DNA of 58,113 nucleotides from Phycisphaerales bacterium (GTDB taxonomy: Bacteria; Planctomycetota; Phycisphaerae; Phycisphaerales; JAGLTS01), in NCBI GenBank assembly GCA_023135165.1, contig JAGLTS010000066.1, forward strand, positions 1 through 58,113. The letters run 5' to 3'. The translations under genes and the position numbers were made by a program. The notes beneath the pieces are model-generated. The model had not been told where the DNA came from and did no database searches. It saw only the letters and a program-made list of their open reading frames with translations. This document shows, piece by piece, positions 8,579-15,043 of this stretch. Every line of letters starts with the position of its first letter. The stretch's first letter is position 1.

Positions 8579-8817
8579 GTGTGCGCCCTTCGTTGTCGCA
8601 GATACAAGCGGTTTCTCTTCACTTACCCAACAGTTGATTGAACAGAATTCCGTGAGCCTGGGTTGTGAGCCCTCTCTATCTAAAAAGCAAACGCCGCGCC
8701 GATCATTCTGACGGGCCGGGGACCGCCTCCTGCTTGCCGCGATGGTCTTTCGCAGCGGGCCGCGAGTCAAGCGGGGCATGCGGATACCCCTTACTAGGGG
8801 CAGAGAAAAGGGCAGAG

Positions 8818-9572
8818 AAAAGGGGACATCACTGATTCTTGACATTGATGACCGGCAGTGGTACGGTGCCGGTCATGCCTCGGACTGCAAGAGCCATCGA
8901 AGCCGGGTTGGTTTATCATGTCTTGAACCGCGGCAACGGTCGCATGCGGCTGTTCCACAAGGATCAGGACTTCGCGGCCTTTGAGCGGGTCCTGGGTGAA
9001 GGGCTCGAACGCTATCCGGTGGATCTCTTCACCTACAGCCTCATGGGCAATCACTGGCACTTAGTCGTCAGGCCCCGAACCGACAGCGCGTTGGGGCGGC
9101 TCATGGGCTGGGTCGGCGTGACGCATGTACGGCGGCATCACCAGCACTACCACACGCGCGGCGGCGGCCACCTGTATCAGGGGCGGTTCAAGTGCTTCCC
9201 GGTGCAGGACGACGCCCACTTCCTGACCGTCTGCCGCTACGTCGAAGCCAACGCGCTGCGGGCCGGGCTGGTCAAGCGGGCGGAGCGATGGATGTGGGGC
9301 GGGCTCTTCGCCCGGCGACATCGCGGCAAGCCGTTCACGTTGGCCGACTGGCCGGTGGATCGGCCGCGAAGTTGGTCAGCGGCGGTGAATGAGACCCTTG
9401 AGGACGAGGCGCTGGAGGGGATACGAACCAGCGTGAACCGCGGCCGGCCGTGTGGCGAGCAGGATTGGGTACAACGTACCGCCGAACGCCTCGGCTTGAC
9501 CTTCACCCTCAGAGACCCGGGGCGACCGCGAAAGCCGCCAGAGCAACGGAATAATCAGTGATGTCCCCTTTT
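8818..9572 (+). mobile_element. RAYT transposase unit with perfect 20-bp terminal inverted repeats
   Basis: AAAAGGGGACATCACTGATT (8818-8837) and its exact reverse complement (9553-9572) bracket a single transposase gene. The left end is preceded by a tandem GGCAGAGAAAAG x2 (8799-8822). The TGA stop of the transposase lies within the right repeat. Y1/HUH enzymes recognise hairpins rather than classic terminal repeats, so the arms may be REP-type recognition hairpins rather than transposon ends. No target-site duplication was identified. Confidence 0.7.
8875..9561 (+). CDS. REP-associated tyrosine transposase (RAYT, Y1/HUH family)
   Basis: A 228-residue single-strand DNA nuclease of the IS200-like/RAYT group. 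The HUH pair is in MGNHWHLVV (His60, His62) and the probable catalytic tyrosine is Tyr101 in GHLYQGRFK, the standard spacing. It starts PRTARAIEAGLVYHVLNRGN, typical of the group. ATG 8875 is chosen because MPRTARA is the family start; the frame runs on to 8839. Unlike the copy at 2.2-2.9 kb it appears intact, and it belongs to a different subgroup from that copy. It is GC-rich although it sits between AT-richer genes. Confidence 0.92.
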   Translation: MPRTARAIEAGLVYHVLNRGNGRMRLFHKDQDFAAFERVLGEGLERYPVDLFTYSLMGNHWHLVVRPRTDSALGRLMGWVGVTHVRRHHQHYHTRGGGHLYQGRFKCFPVQDDAHFLTVCRYVEANALRAGLVKRAERWMWGGLFARRHRGKPFTLADWPVDRPRSWSAAVNETLEDEALEGIRTSVNRGRPCGEQDWVQRTAERLGLTFTLRDPGRPRKPPEQRNNQ

Positions 9573-9594
9573 CTTGTCCTTTTGTCTTCCCGGT

Positions 9595-10677
9595 CTATGC
9601 AGTGAGAGCGTCGAGAAGATCCTGAAGCGTCGAATCCCATATCGCTTCGATCGTCCTTGCTTCGCTCCAGAAATCATGTCGAGGTAACAATGCTGAGGCA
9701 AGATGAATAAGGCTGTCACAAAGGGGGGTTGAAACTCCGGTTGCTCTACCAAGCGAATGGAGAAGGCCGAGCCCCATGGGTACGTCTTCAGTAATGTATC
9801 GATGTTCCAACGTGAATGGGCCGTCAGGTGCTTCGCTCGCATAATGTTTGAAGCCAACGAAATCGTCGATACTCGTATCCTCGAACGTCCTCAAACGAAA
9901 CTCATCGACATAGGGAATTCTCGGCGCGCCGAGCTTCTCCAGGACATCCATTTTTTCGTGGTCCAATTGCATGGCGACATTCCACACAGGGGCTGGAAAT
10001 CCATCGCGGTACATCGAAAAACGCCATCGCTCGCTCTCCACCATAGCTGCATTCAAGAGCATACCGACCGTATGAATCACCAGGTTTGGGTTGTGCAATG
10101 AAACTTCGAGGATGTGTCGCCGCGGGACGCACTCTCCGAGTACCGGCTCCAGACGAGCCACCAATTCGGACGATCGACCCGCCGGAAATGTGGCAAATGG
10201 ATGCCGTATGTTTCGTGATACGATATCCACGCTTCCATTCGATCCCAGTCGGGATGAATACGGCAATGTCTCAAATTCCGACAGCAACGGAGAGGCATCG
10301 TTACCCTGAGCTCGCATTTCGCGCAAGAAGAGCAGACTCCCACAATAACCGGGATTCAACACAATCATCTGTTCATCAGTGAAGTAAGCGGCGCACCTCT
10401 CGGCGACCTTCGCGTGATAATTGGCCACATAGTACACCAATAACAACTCGGCTCCCGGAATCACTTCACTGGGATCATTCGAGACGGTGCAAAGCGGAAA
10501 TTCCCCGCACCCTTCAATGCCAGTGAGGCGAATCGTCTTTCGCGAGCGGAGTTTCTCGAAGTTCTCCTCATGTATCGCGTCGCTTAGCTTCAGGATATTG
10601 ACATCGTGCCCATGCATGGCCAAAACCGCCGCCATGGCACAACCACCATGCCCACTTCCTATGATCGTAACTTTCAT
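9595..10677 (-). CDS. NAD/NADP octopine/nopaline dehydrogenase family protein
   Basis: A 360-residue two-domain dehydrogenase. KVTIIGSGHGGCAMAAVLAMHGHDV is the N-terminal dinucleotide-binding fold (GxGxxG), followed by a helical domain with the family region LEVSLHNPNLVIHTVGMLLN, where the conserved His and Asn sit in opine dehydrogenases. Members reductively condense an amino acid with a 2-oxoacid; the substrate here is unknown, and metallophore-type opines or an unrelated imine are both possible. GGAAG lies about 9 bases before ATG 10677. The base composition is lower in GC than the chromosomal flanks. No opine-metallophore partner genes are nearby. Confidence 0.8.
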   Translation of the reverse strand: MKVTIIGSGHGGCAMAAVLAMHGHDVNILKLSDAIHEENFEKLRSRKTIRLTGIEGCGEFPLCTVSNDPSEVIPGAELLLVYYVANYHAKVAERCAAYFTDEQMIVLNPGYCGSLLFLREMRAQGNDASPLLSEFETLPYSSRLGSNGSVDIVSRNIRHPFATFPAGRSSELVARLEPVLGECVPRRHILEVSLHNPNLVIHTVGMLLNAAMVESERWRFSMYRDGFPAPVWNVAMQLDHEKMDVLEKLGAPRIPYVDEFRLRTFEDTSIDDFVGFKHYASEAPDGPFTLEHRYITEDVPMGLGLLHSLGRATGVSTPLCDSLIHLASALLPRHDFWSEARTIEAIWDSTLQDLLDALTA

Positions 10678-10747
10678 TTTGAGTTCTTCCGAACGCCATA
10701 TGCTGGTCAAAAAATCCGTCCAGTGAATCAATACTCGGGAAAAGAAA

Positions 10748-10787
10748 GGGGGGGATGAAACGGTGTCGGATACCGTTTCTGCCCCCC
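10748..10787. repeat. long inverted repeat
   Basis: GGGGGGG-AT-GAAACGGT, a 7-base loop, then ACCGTTTC-TG-CCCCCC: arms of about 16 bases with a small internal mismatch. It lies about 70 bp upstream of the opine-dehydrogenase-type gene. It could be a REP-type element or a terminator-like hairpin; no T-run follows on either strand. Confidence 0.55.
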
Positions 10788-10935
10788 AACGGCGGACGCC
10801 CACCCCACCCATCGCGCGGCGTTCCCTCACCAGATTGCAGCGTGTGATCAAACTCATCCGGCGTCGGGCCGGGCATCGTCGCCCCCTTTCGTCGCCGCAG
10901 TTTACACGATCCACGACTCCCGACCTTGAGCGCAG

Positions 10936-10960
10936 CGAAATCCGCCTGTGGCGGACCCCA
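10936..10960. repeat. palindrome shared with the left end of the window
   Basis: CGAAATCCGCCT.TGGCGGACCCCA matches 57-80 except for two central bases. A second hairpin, GTCGCCTTCGGCGAC, follows at about 10975-10989. Confidence 0.55.
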
Positions 10961-11112
10961 CGCCGGACTGAATGTCGCCTTCGGCGACCACAAATCCGGG
11001 TATCCGACGCGCGCACGACGCCGCATCACCCACACTACGCGCACGATCACAGTCATCGCACCGCTTCGCCCGCACATCCTCGCCGATGCGCGCGCGGCTC
11101 CGAGCGAGCCTC

Positions 11113-11201
11113 AAAATGTCGCTCAAAACCGACCCAAAACGGGCCAAAACTGATCGAAAACGCGCCGAAACTCGCCCAAACCGGCTGAAACTCGACCAAA
11201 A
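11113..11201. other. phased A-tracts: predicted intrinsically curved DNA
   Basis: Nine A3-A4 runs start at 11113, 11125, 11136, 11146, 11157, 11168, 11178, 11188 and 11198, i.e. every 10-12 bp, one helical turn. A-tracts in phase with the helix bend DNA, which is established physics. The surrounding DNA is GC-rich, so the phasing stands out. It lies between the 3' end of the pseudouridine synthase and the upstream region of the opine-dehydrogenase-type gene. No gene is seen in 10678-11338. A role in chromatin or promoter architecture is inference. Confidence 0.65.
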
Positions 11202-11338
11202 CTGTAGTCCGATAACACAAAACCGAGCGATCCGTGCGCATTTATGGGCATTGGTGGGCGAGATGTCCGCCACAGTGCGCGCGCTGAGCGCAAGACGGAA
11301 GTCGGTCGGCTGCAGGCCTCGGCTTCCACGAGACGCCA

Positions 11339-12139
11339 TCACATGATCTCGTCGGGCGTCACGATGCGCCATCGGCCGACGGGCAAATCACCCAGCGCAA
11401 GCCTGCCGACGCGAATGCGCTGCAGCCCGGTCACGTTCAGTCCGACAGCCCGACACATTCGGCGGATCTGATGCTTCCTGCCCTCGCGCAGGACAAACCG
11501 CAGCGTGCGCGGGCCGATCTGCTCGACAAGCTCCGCGCGCAACGTCTCGCCGGCGTCGTGGATGGGCCTGCTCAGCCGCATCAGCGACCCCGATGGGACG
11601 GGCTGGCTGCCGGGTACCGTGACAGCGACGGTGTATTCCTTATCAAGAATGTGCTGATCGCTGGTGAGCAGGCGCGCGACCGTCCCATCCTCGGTGAGGA
11701 TGAGCAGGCCGGACGAGTCGAAGTCCAGTCGCCCCGCGACGTGGAAGCTGGCGATGCGCCCCCCGATGCGATCCCATGTGCGGGTGAGTTCCGGCGCTAT
11801 CGGACCTACGTGTGCCTCGCGCGTGATCAAGTCGCTCGCCTGCCGCTGGCCGGGCTTGGGGAGGTTACTGACGACGCCTCGGGGTTTGTGCAGCATGATG
11901 GTGAGCTGCCCGTCGAGCATCCGTTGACCTGCTGGGAGGATGCGAATCTCAGCGTCGGGCGGGATGAACATGCCTGTCGTCGGTGGCGCCACGCCGTCCA
12001 CCGTGACATACCCCAGCGCGATGAGCCGGTCCGCCATGCGCTTAGAGCACAATCCCTGCCTGGCCATGACCTTGGCGAGGCGCTGCGTCGGTTGTTCGCC
12101 GTCGATTGGTTGGTTGCGTGCTGTTGTCACACCCTCCAT
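11339..12139 (-). CDS. rRNA pseudouridine synthase, RsuA/RluB family
   Basis: It isomerises uridine to pseudouridine in ribosomal RNA. Residues 18-70 are an S4 RNA-binding domain (RLAKVMARQGLCSKRMADRL). The catalytic Asp lies in the family motif GRLDFDSSGLLILT, and REGRKHQIRRMCRAVGL is the conserved C-terminal motif. At 266 residues it is a normal length. It could be RluB, RluE, RluF or RsuA by role; the sequence alone does not settle the target site. ATG 12139 begins MEGVTTARN. Confidence 0.93.
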   Translation of the reverse strand: MEGVTTARNQPIDGEQPTQRLAKVMARQGLCSKRMADRLIALGYVTVDGVAPPTTGMFIPPDAEIRILPAGQRMLDGQLTIMLHKPRGVVSNLPKPGQRQASDLITREAHVGPIAPELTRTWDRIGGRIASFHVAGRLDFDSSGLLILTEDGTVARLLTSDQHILDKEYTVAVTVPGSQPVPSGSLMRLSRPIHDAGETLRAELVEQIGPRTLRFVLREGRKHQIRRMCRAVGLNVTGLQRIRVGRLALGDLPVGRWRIVTPDEIM

Positions 12140-12275
12140 GATCGCCGACTCAGCCGACTCATGCGCTGCAGCCTGACAGGTGCGTCGATGCGGGTCAGCG
12201 CGAGCGATGGCCGTCGCACTCGGGCTCGCCGAAGCAGACTACCGAGATAATGCGCACAAAACCCGGACAAAGTAC

Positions 12276-12303
12276 TTGCATACGGTGGCTGATCGGGTAT
12301 CAT
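12276..12303 (+). promoter_or_regulatory. candidate sigma-70 promoter for the lexA leader
   Basis: TATCAT at 12298-12303 (5/6 to the -10 consensus) lies 16 bp after TTGCAT (12276-12281, weak -35). It would start transcripts near 12310, giving a leader of about 200 nt to the first open frame. No recognisable LexA operator was identified. Confidence 0.35.
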
Positions 12304-12309
12304 TCCCCA

Positions 12310-12517
12310 AACAGAAAACGTTTGGAGAAGTTACGGTGCAAACAGGCTGAGAGTCGAAGATAGGAAGCAGCCATCCACGAGATGTCGTGGCGAACCGTGT
12401 GCGACACTCGACATACAGGCGTGCTCCTGAGCGGAGCGTCAGGAAGGCTCTCAGCGAGAGGCTACGAATGACCAGGCCGGAGGCATCGGTCGTTCTCGAC
12501 TTGGAGAGACGAACCCG
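12310..12517 (+). ncRNA. hairpin-rich leader upstream of lexA (candidate structured RNA)
   Basis: Five compact inverted repeats follow one another: CCAAAC/GTTTGG (about 12308-12326), CCACGA/TCGTGG (about 12376-12391), CCTGA/TCAGG, CTCTC/GAGAG, and GAATGACC/GGTCGTTC (about 12466-12495). The stretch GGCTGAGAG recalls a thiamine-pyrophosphate riboswitch, but the second half of that motif is absent. No known RNA family was recognised. It precedes the open frame at 12518 and lexA, so it could be a regulatory leader or a separate RNA. Confidence 0.4.
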
Positions 12518-13237
12518 ATGATTTCATCCACAGCGCTCTTGCAGCTCGGGCCTGGTGGGAGCTACACGAGGCGGTATTACGGCGACGCGGAATCAGGTCG
12601 GCTGACCACCGGCCCGCTCGCTGCCCGGAACGGCTCGCCGGAAGATGAGTCGGCGCAGCAGTCCGGGGGATGGCTGGTGTTCGGTCGGCGAAAGCGCCTC
12701 CGCGCCAAACGGCGCGAACTGCTCGCCGAGTCCACAGCCGGCTGCCGCAGCAGCGATTGCGTCGAGTTAACCGGCTCGGCAGCAACAACCGCCCCGTCGG
12801 TTCAGACCCAGGCCTCCGCACCTGTTAACCGTGACTCTCTCCGCTCGGACACGCTCGATATGTCCGCGTTGGCGACCAAGGCTGCGACGATCCTCGCAGC
12901 CGAGCAACTCCTGGCCCGCCAGCACGAGCACCTCGCTGACGCCCGGCGCATCGCGCGCCGCGCCGCACGCCAACGCACGCAGGCGGGCACACAGCCGACC
13001 CCCGAACGCCACACGCTCAAGGAGAGATCCAACGATGAACCTCACACCCAAGCAGTTGCGAATCCTGCAGCTCATTCGAGACAGCCGACTGACGCGAGGC
13101 TATTCCCCGACGATGCAGGAGCTCGCCGACGAACTCGGCGTCAGCAAGGTCACAGTCTTCGAGCACGTCGAAGCCCTTATCAAAAAGGGCGCGCTGCTGC
13201 GCGAACCGAACAAAGCACGCTCTTTGTCAATAGCTGA
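12518..13237 (+). CDS. hypothetical ORF overlapping lexA
   Basis: An open frame of 239 codons with high GC at third positions up to about 13020, suggesting coding. GGAGAG lies about 10 bases before ATG 12518. The product is Arg/Ala-rich, with GRRKRLRAKRRELLAES near residue 57 and a helical ILAAEQLLARQHEHLADARR near residue 128; no family is recognised. The last 203 bases overlap lexA in another frame, which is long for a normal overlap. Either the protein really ends over lexA, or a frameshift removed an earlier stop, or the frame is fortuitous. Confidence 0.38.
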   Translation: MISSTALLQLGPGGSYTRRYYGDAESGRLTTGPLAARNGSPEDESAQQSGGWLVFGRRKRLRAKRRELLAESTAGCRSSDCVELTGSAATTAPSVQTQASAPVNRDSLRSDTLDMSALATKAATILAAEQLLARQHEHLADARRIARRAARQRTQAGTQPTPERHTLKERSNDEPHTQAVANPAAHSRQPTDARLFPDDAGARRRTRRQQGHSLRARRSPYQKGRAAARTEQSTLFVNS

Positions 13238-13646
13238 CGGCACCGTCGTCCCCGATGAACAGCGACCCAGCCGCTTCCCGTTGCTCGGCCGAATCGCGGC
13301 AGGCTATCCCATCGAGAAGTTCGAGCAGCGCGAAGAACTCGACGTGACGGACTTCTTCGGCCTGGCGGCGAAAGAGCAAGGCTGCTTCGCCTTGCAGGTC
13401 GAAGGCGACTCCATGCGCGATGAGAACATCTGCGATGGCGATTACGTCATCGTCCGTCGCAGCGACACCGCGCAGAACGGCGAGCGTGTCGTGGCCCTGC
13501 TCCCCAACGGTGAAACGACGCTCAAGCGCTTCTTCAGGGAGGGCGATCAGATCCGCCTCCAACCTGCGAACGATGCGTTCGAGCCGATCATCGTCAAGGA
13601 CTGCCGAGTCCAAGGCATCGTCGTCGGCGTTCTCCGCCGGTATTGA
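13035..13646 (+). CDS. lexA: LexA repressor
   Basis: SOS-response repressor and self-cleaving protease. Residues 1-65 are the winged-helix DNA-binding domain (TPKQLRILQLIRDSRLTRGY). The RecA-stimulated cleavage site is Ala89-Gly90 in GRIAAGYP; the catalytic dyad is Ser126 (VEGDSM) and Lys164 (ETTLKRFF). At 203 residues it is full length. AAGGAG 9 bases upstream fixes ATG 13035. The recognition helix differs from the enterobacterial one, consistent with lineage-specific SOS boxes. A GC hairpin follows at 13692. Confidence 0.95.
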   Translation: MNLTPKQLRILQLIRDSRLTRGYSPTMQELADELGVSKVTVFEHVEALIKKGALLREPNKARSLSIADGTVVPDEQRPSRFPLLGRIAAGYPIEKFEQREELDVTDFFGLAAKEQGCFALQVEGDSMRDENICDGDYVIVRRSDTAQNGERVVALLPNGETTLKRFFREGDQIRLQPANDAFEPIIVKDCRVQGIVVGVLRRY

Positions 13647-13691
13647 GCGCCGCTCGCCAACTACGGTGCGCCGCGAGTGCGTTGGTGAAAG

Positions 13692-13713
13692 CCCAGGCAA
13701 GGCTTTGCCTGGG
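13692..13713. terminator. GCCCAGG-type hairpin after lexA
   Basis: CCCAGGCAA (13692-13700) pairs with TTGCCTGGG (13705-13713). It lacks a T-run but shares the AAAGCCCAGG...CCTGGG core with the terminators at 24203, 34987 and 55824. It ends 10 bp before the next start codon. Confidence 0.5.
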
Positions 13714-13722
13714 ATTCCGTGG

Positions 13723-14430
13723 ATGAGCGTGGTGGGTCATGCGGCTGTCGTGCGTATGTACTGGGAACATCCTCGAACACACACCGCTTGGCGGGCTTCG
13801 GCGCTCACGGCTGTGTGCGCCGGGTTATTCGCGCCGGATACCGTGGAAGATGCAGGCATCGACGAGTGCTGGCGACGGGCGCAGCGGAACAACCCGGCGA
13901 TCTTCGACGGGCCGATCCTTCATGTGTGCGGCTTCGATGCCGATGCCGGTCTCATCACGACGGCGCACGCGTCGTATCGCTGCATCGTCGCGCTGCGGGC
14001 AGGGCTTGACTGCGGCATCCGGGCGCTGGGCGTGTCAGGCATGGTGCGTTGCGGCGAGCACATCCTTGTCGCACGGCGCGGGCGCGACGTGCTGCTGTAT
14101 CCCAGCCGATGGGAACTTGCGCCCTCCGGTGTTGCGGAACCGCCCGCCGGCGAGGATGGGGGCACCGTGGATCTTGTGGGCATCCTGCTGAATGAACTTG
14201 TCGAGGAGACGGGGCTGCACGCTTCGCGCACAGCGGTCCATCCGATGATGTTCGCATACGACGCGACGACGAGAAGCTACGACGCCTGTTTTGTGCTCGA
14301 CGTCGATCGACAAGAACCCGTGACGGGCAACGGCGAATACGCACATCTGGCGTGGCAGCCTCTTGCTGAGTTGCGACGCGACACCGATCGGTTCATCCCT
14401 GTGAGCCGTCTGATGCTCGGCTGCATGTGA
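13723..14430 (+). CDS. Nudix-like hydrolase
   Basis: A 235-residue protein. ELAPSGVAEP and then LLNELVEETGL form a Nudix box in which the usual leading Arg of REUxEExGU is Asn, but both metal-binding Glu residues are kept. Nudix enzymes hydrolyse nucleoside diphosphates linked to another moiety; the substrate is unknown. SYDACFVLDVD and GEYAHLAWQPLAEL fit the strands after the box. The start is uncertain: ATG 13723 or ATG 13756 (MYWEHPRT); neither has a clear ribosome site. Confidence 0.65.
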   Translation: MSVVGHAAVVRMYWEHPRTHTAWRASALTAVCAGLFAPDTVEDAGIDECWRRAQRNNPAIFDGPILHVCGFDADAGLITTAHASYRCIVALRAGLDCGIRALGVSGMVRCGEHILVARRGRDVLLYPSRWELAPSGVAEPPAGEDGGTVDLVGILLNELVEETGLHASRTAVHPMMFAYDATTRSYDACFVLDVDRQEPVTGNGEYAHLAWQPLAELRRDTDRFIPVSRLMLGCM

Positions 14431-14532
14431 CTGACAGCCGCCGCGCATCATCGCCGTTACGCGAATGCCTCACCTTCTCGCCCGTGAGGCGCATCGCGTG
14501 GCCACCGCACGAACCCGGCACGGCGCGGGGAA

Positions 14533-14560
14533 CCCGGCCAGAATGGCCGGGCTATGTGGG
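14533..14560 (+). repeat. REP-like palindrome, copy 4
   Basis: CCCGGCCAGAATGGCCGGG followed by CTATGTGGGGA: same tail as the copies at 2.2-2.9 kb, with a different stem sequence. It lies in the gap before the VanZ-like gene. Confidence 0.65.
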
Positions 14561-14611
14561 GAGGTGCCGACCTGGACTGGCAAGCCGTACATTGCCGATG
14601 ATGGTGGAGCC

Positions 14612-15019
14612 ATGACAATTGTGTTGCGTCATCGCCGGATCGCGTTCGCTGGGTACGCCGTTGTGCTGACCGTGGCGACGCATTGGCCGAACCTGGAGAT
14701 CAGCGTTGGGCCGATTCCTCGGCCGGACATCGTGCTGCACGTTGCCTGCTTCGGGCTGCTGACCGTCGTCATGGCCTTCGCGGAGCTGTTTCGCAGGCAG
14801 GCGCTGGCGCTGAGCCATGTCATGCTGTGTTGGCTCGCCGCGACGGCGTGGTCGGGGGTGGATGAGTTGTCGCAGGGCTTGCCGGGGATCAACCGGTGGG
14901 TGATGTGGAGCGATTTCGGGGCGAACGTGCTGGGCGTGACACTCGCTGCGGTGGTTCTTGCGATTGTCGGGATGGTTCGGAGGAGACGGGCTTCGCGCTC
15001 CCCTTTGGGTCGCGGCTAA
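14612..15019 (+). CDS. VanZ-like membrane protein
   Basis: A 135-residue integral membrane protein with about four helices. THWPNLEI, then PDIVLHVACFGLLTVVM, then WSGVDELSQGLPGINRWVMWSDFGANVLG match the VanZ-like pattern in which a conserved (D/E)E.xQ and a downstream DxxxN recur. Function is generally unknown; the founding VanZ gives teicoplanin resistance. GGTGGAG precedes ATG 14612. The stop codon lies in GTCGCGGCTAAAC, a string that also ends the two paralogues near 50 kb. murJ starts 24 bp downstream. Confidence 0.7.
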   Translation: MTIVLRHRRIAFAGYAVVLTVATHWPNLEISVGPIPRPDIVLHVACFGLLTVVMAFAELFRRQALALSHVMLCWLAATAWSGVDELSQGLPGINRWVMWSDFGANVLGVTLAAVVLAIVGMVRRRRASRSPLGRG

Positions 15020-15043
15020 ACGTGGGCGGTATGGTGTTGTTCA

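Noticed and set aside
12330..12400. Thiamine-pyrophosphate riboswitch, suggested by GGTGC...GGCTGAGAG
   Set aside because: The second conserved half (ACCTGATCTGG..TAATGCCAGCG) is missing and the downstream genes are not thiamine-related.
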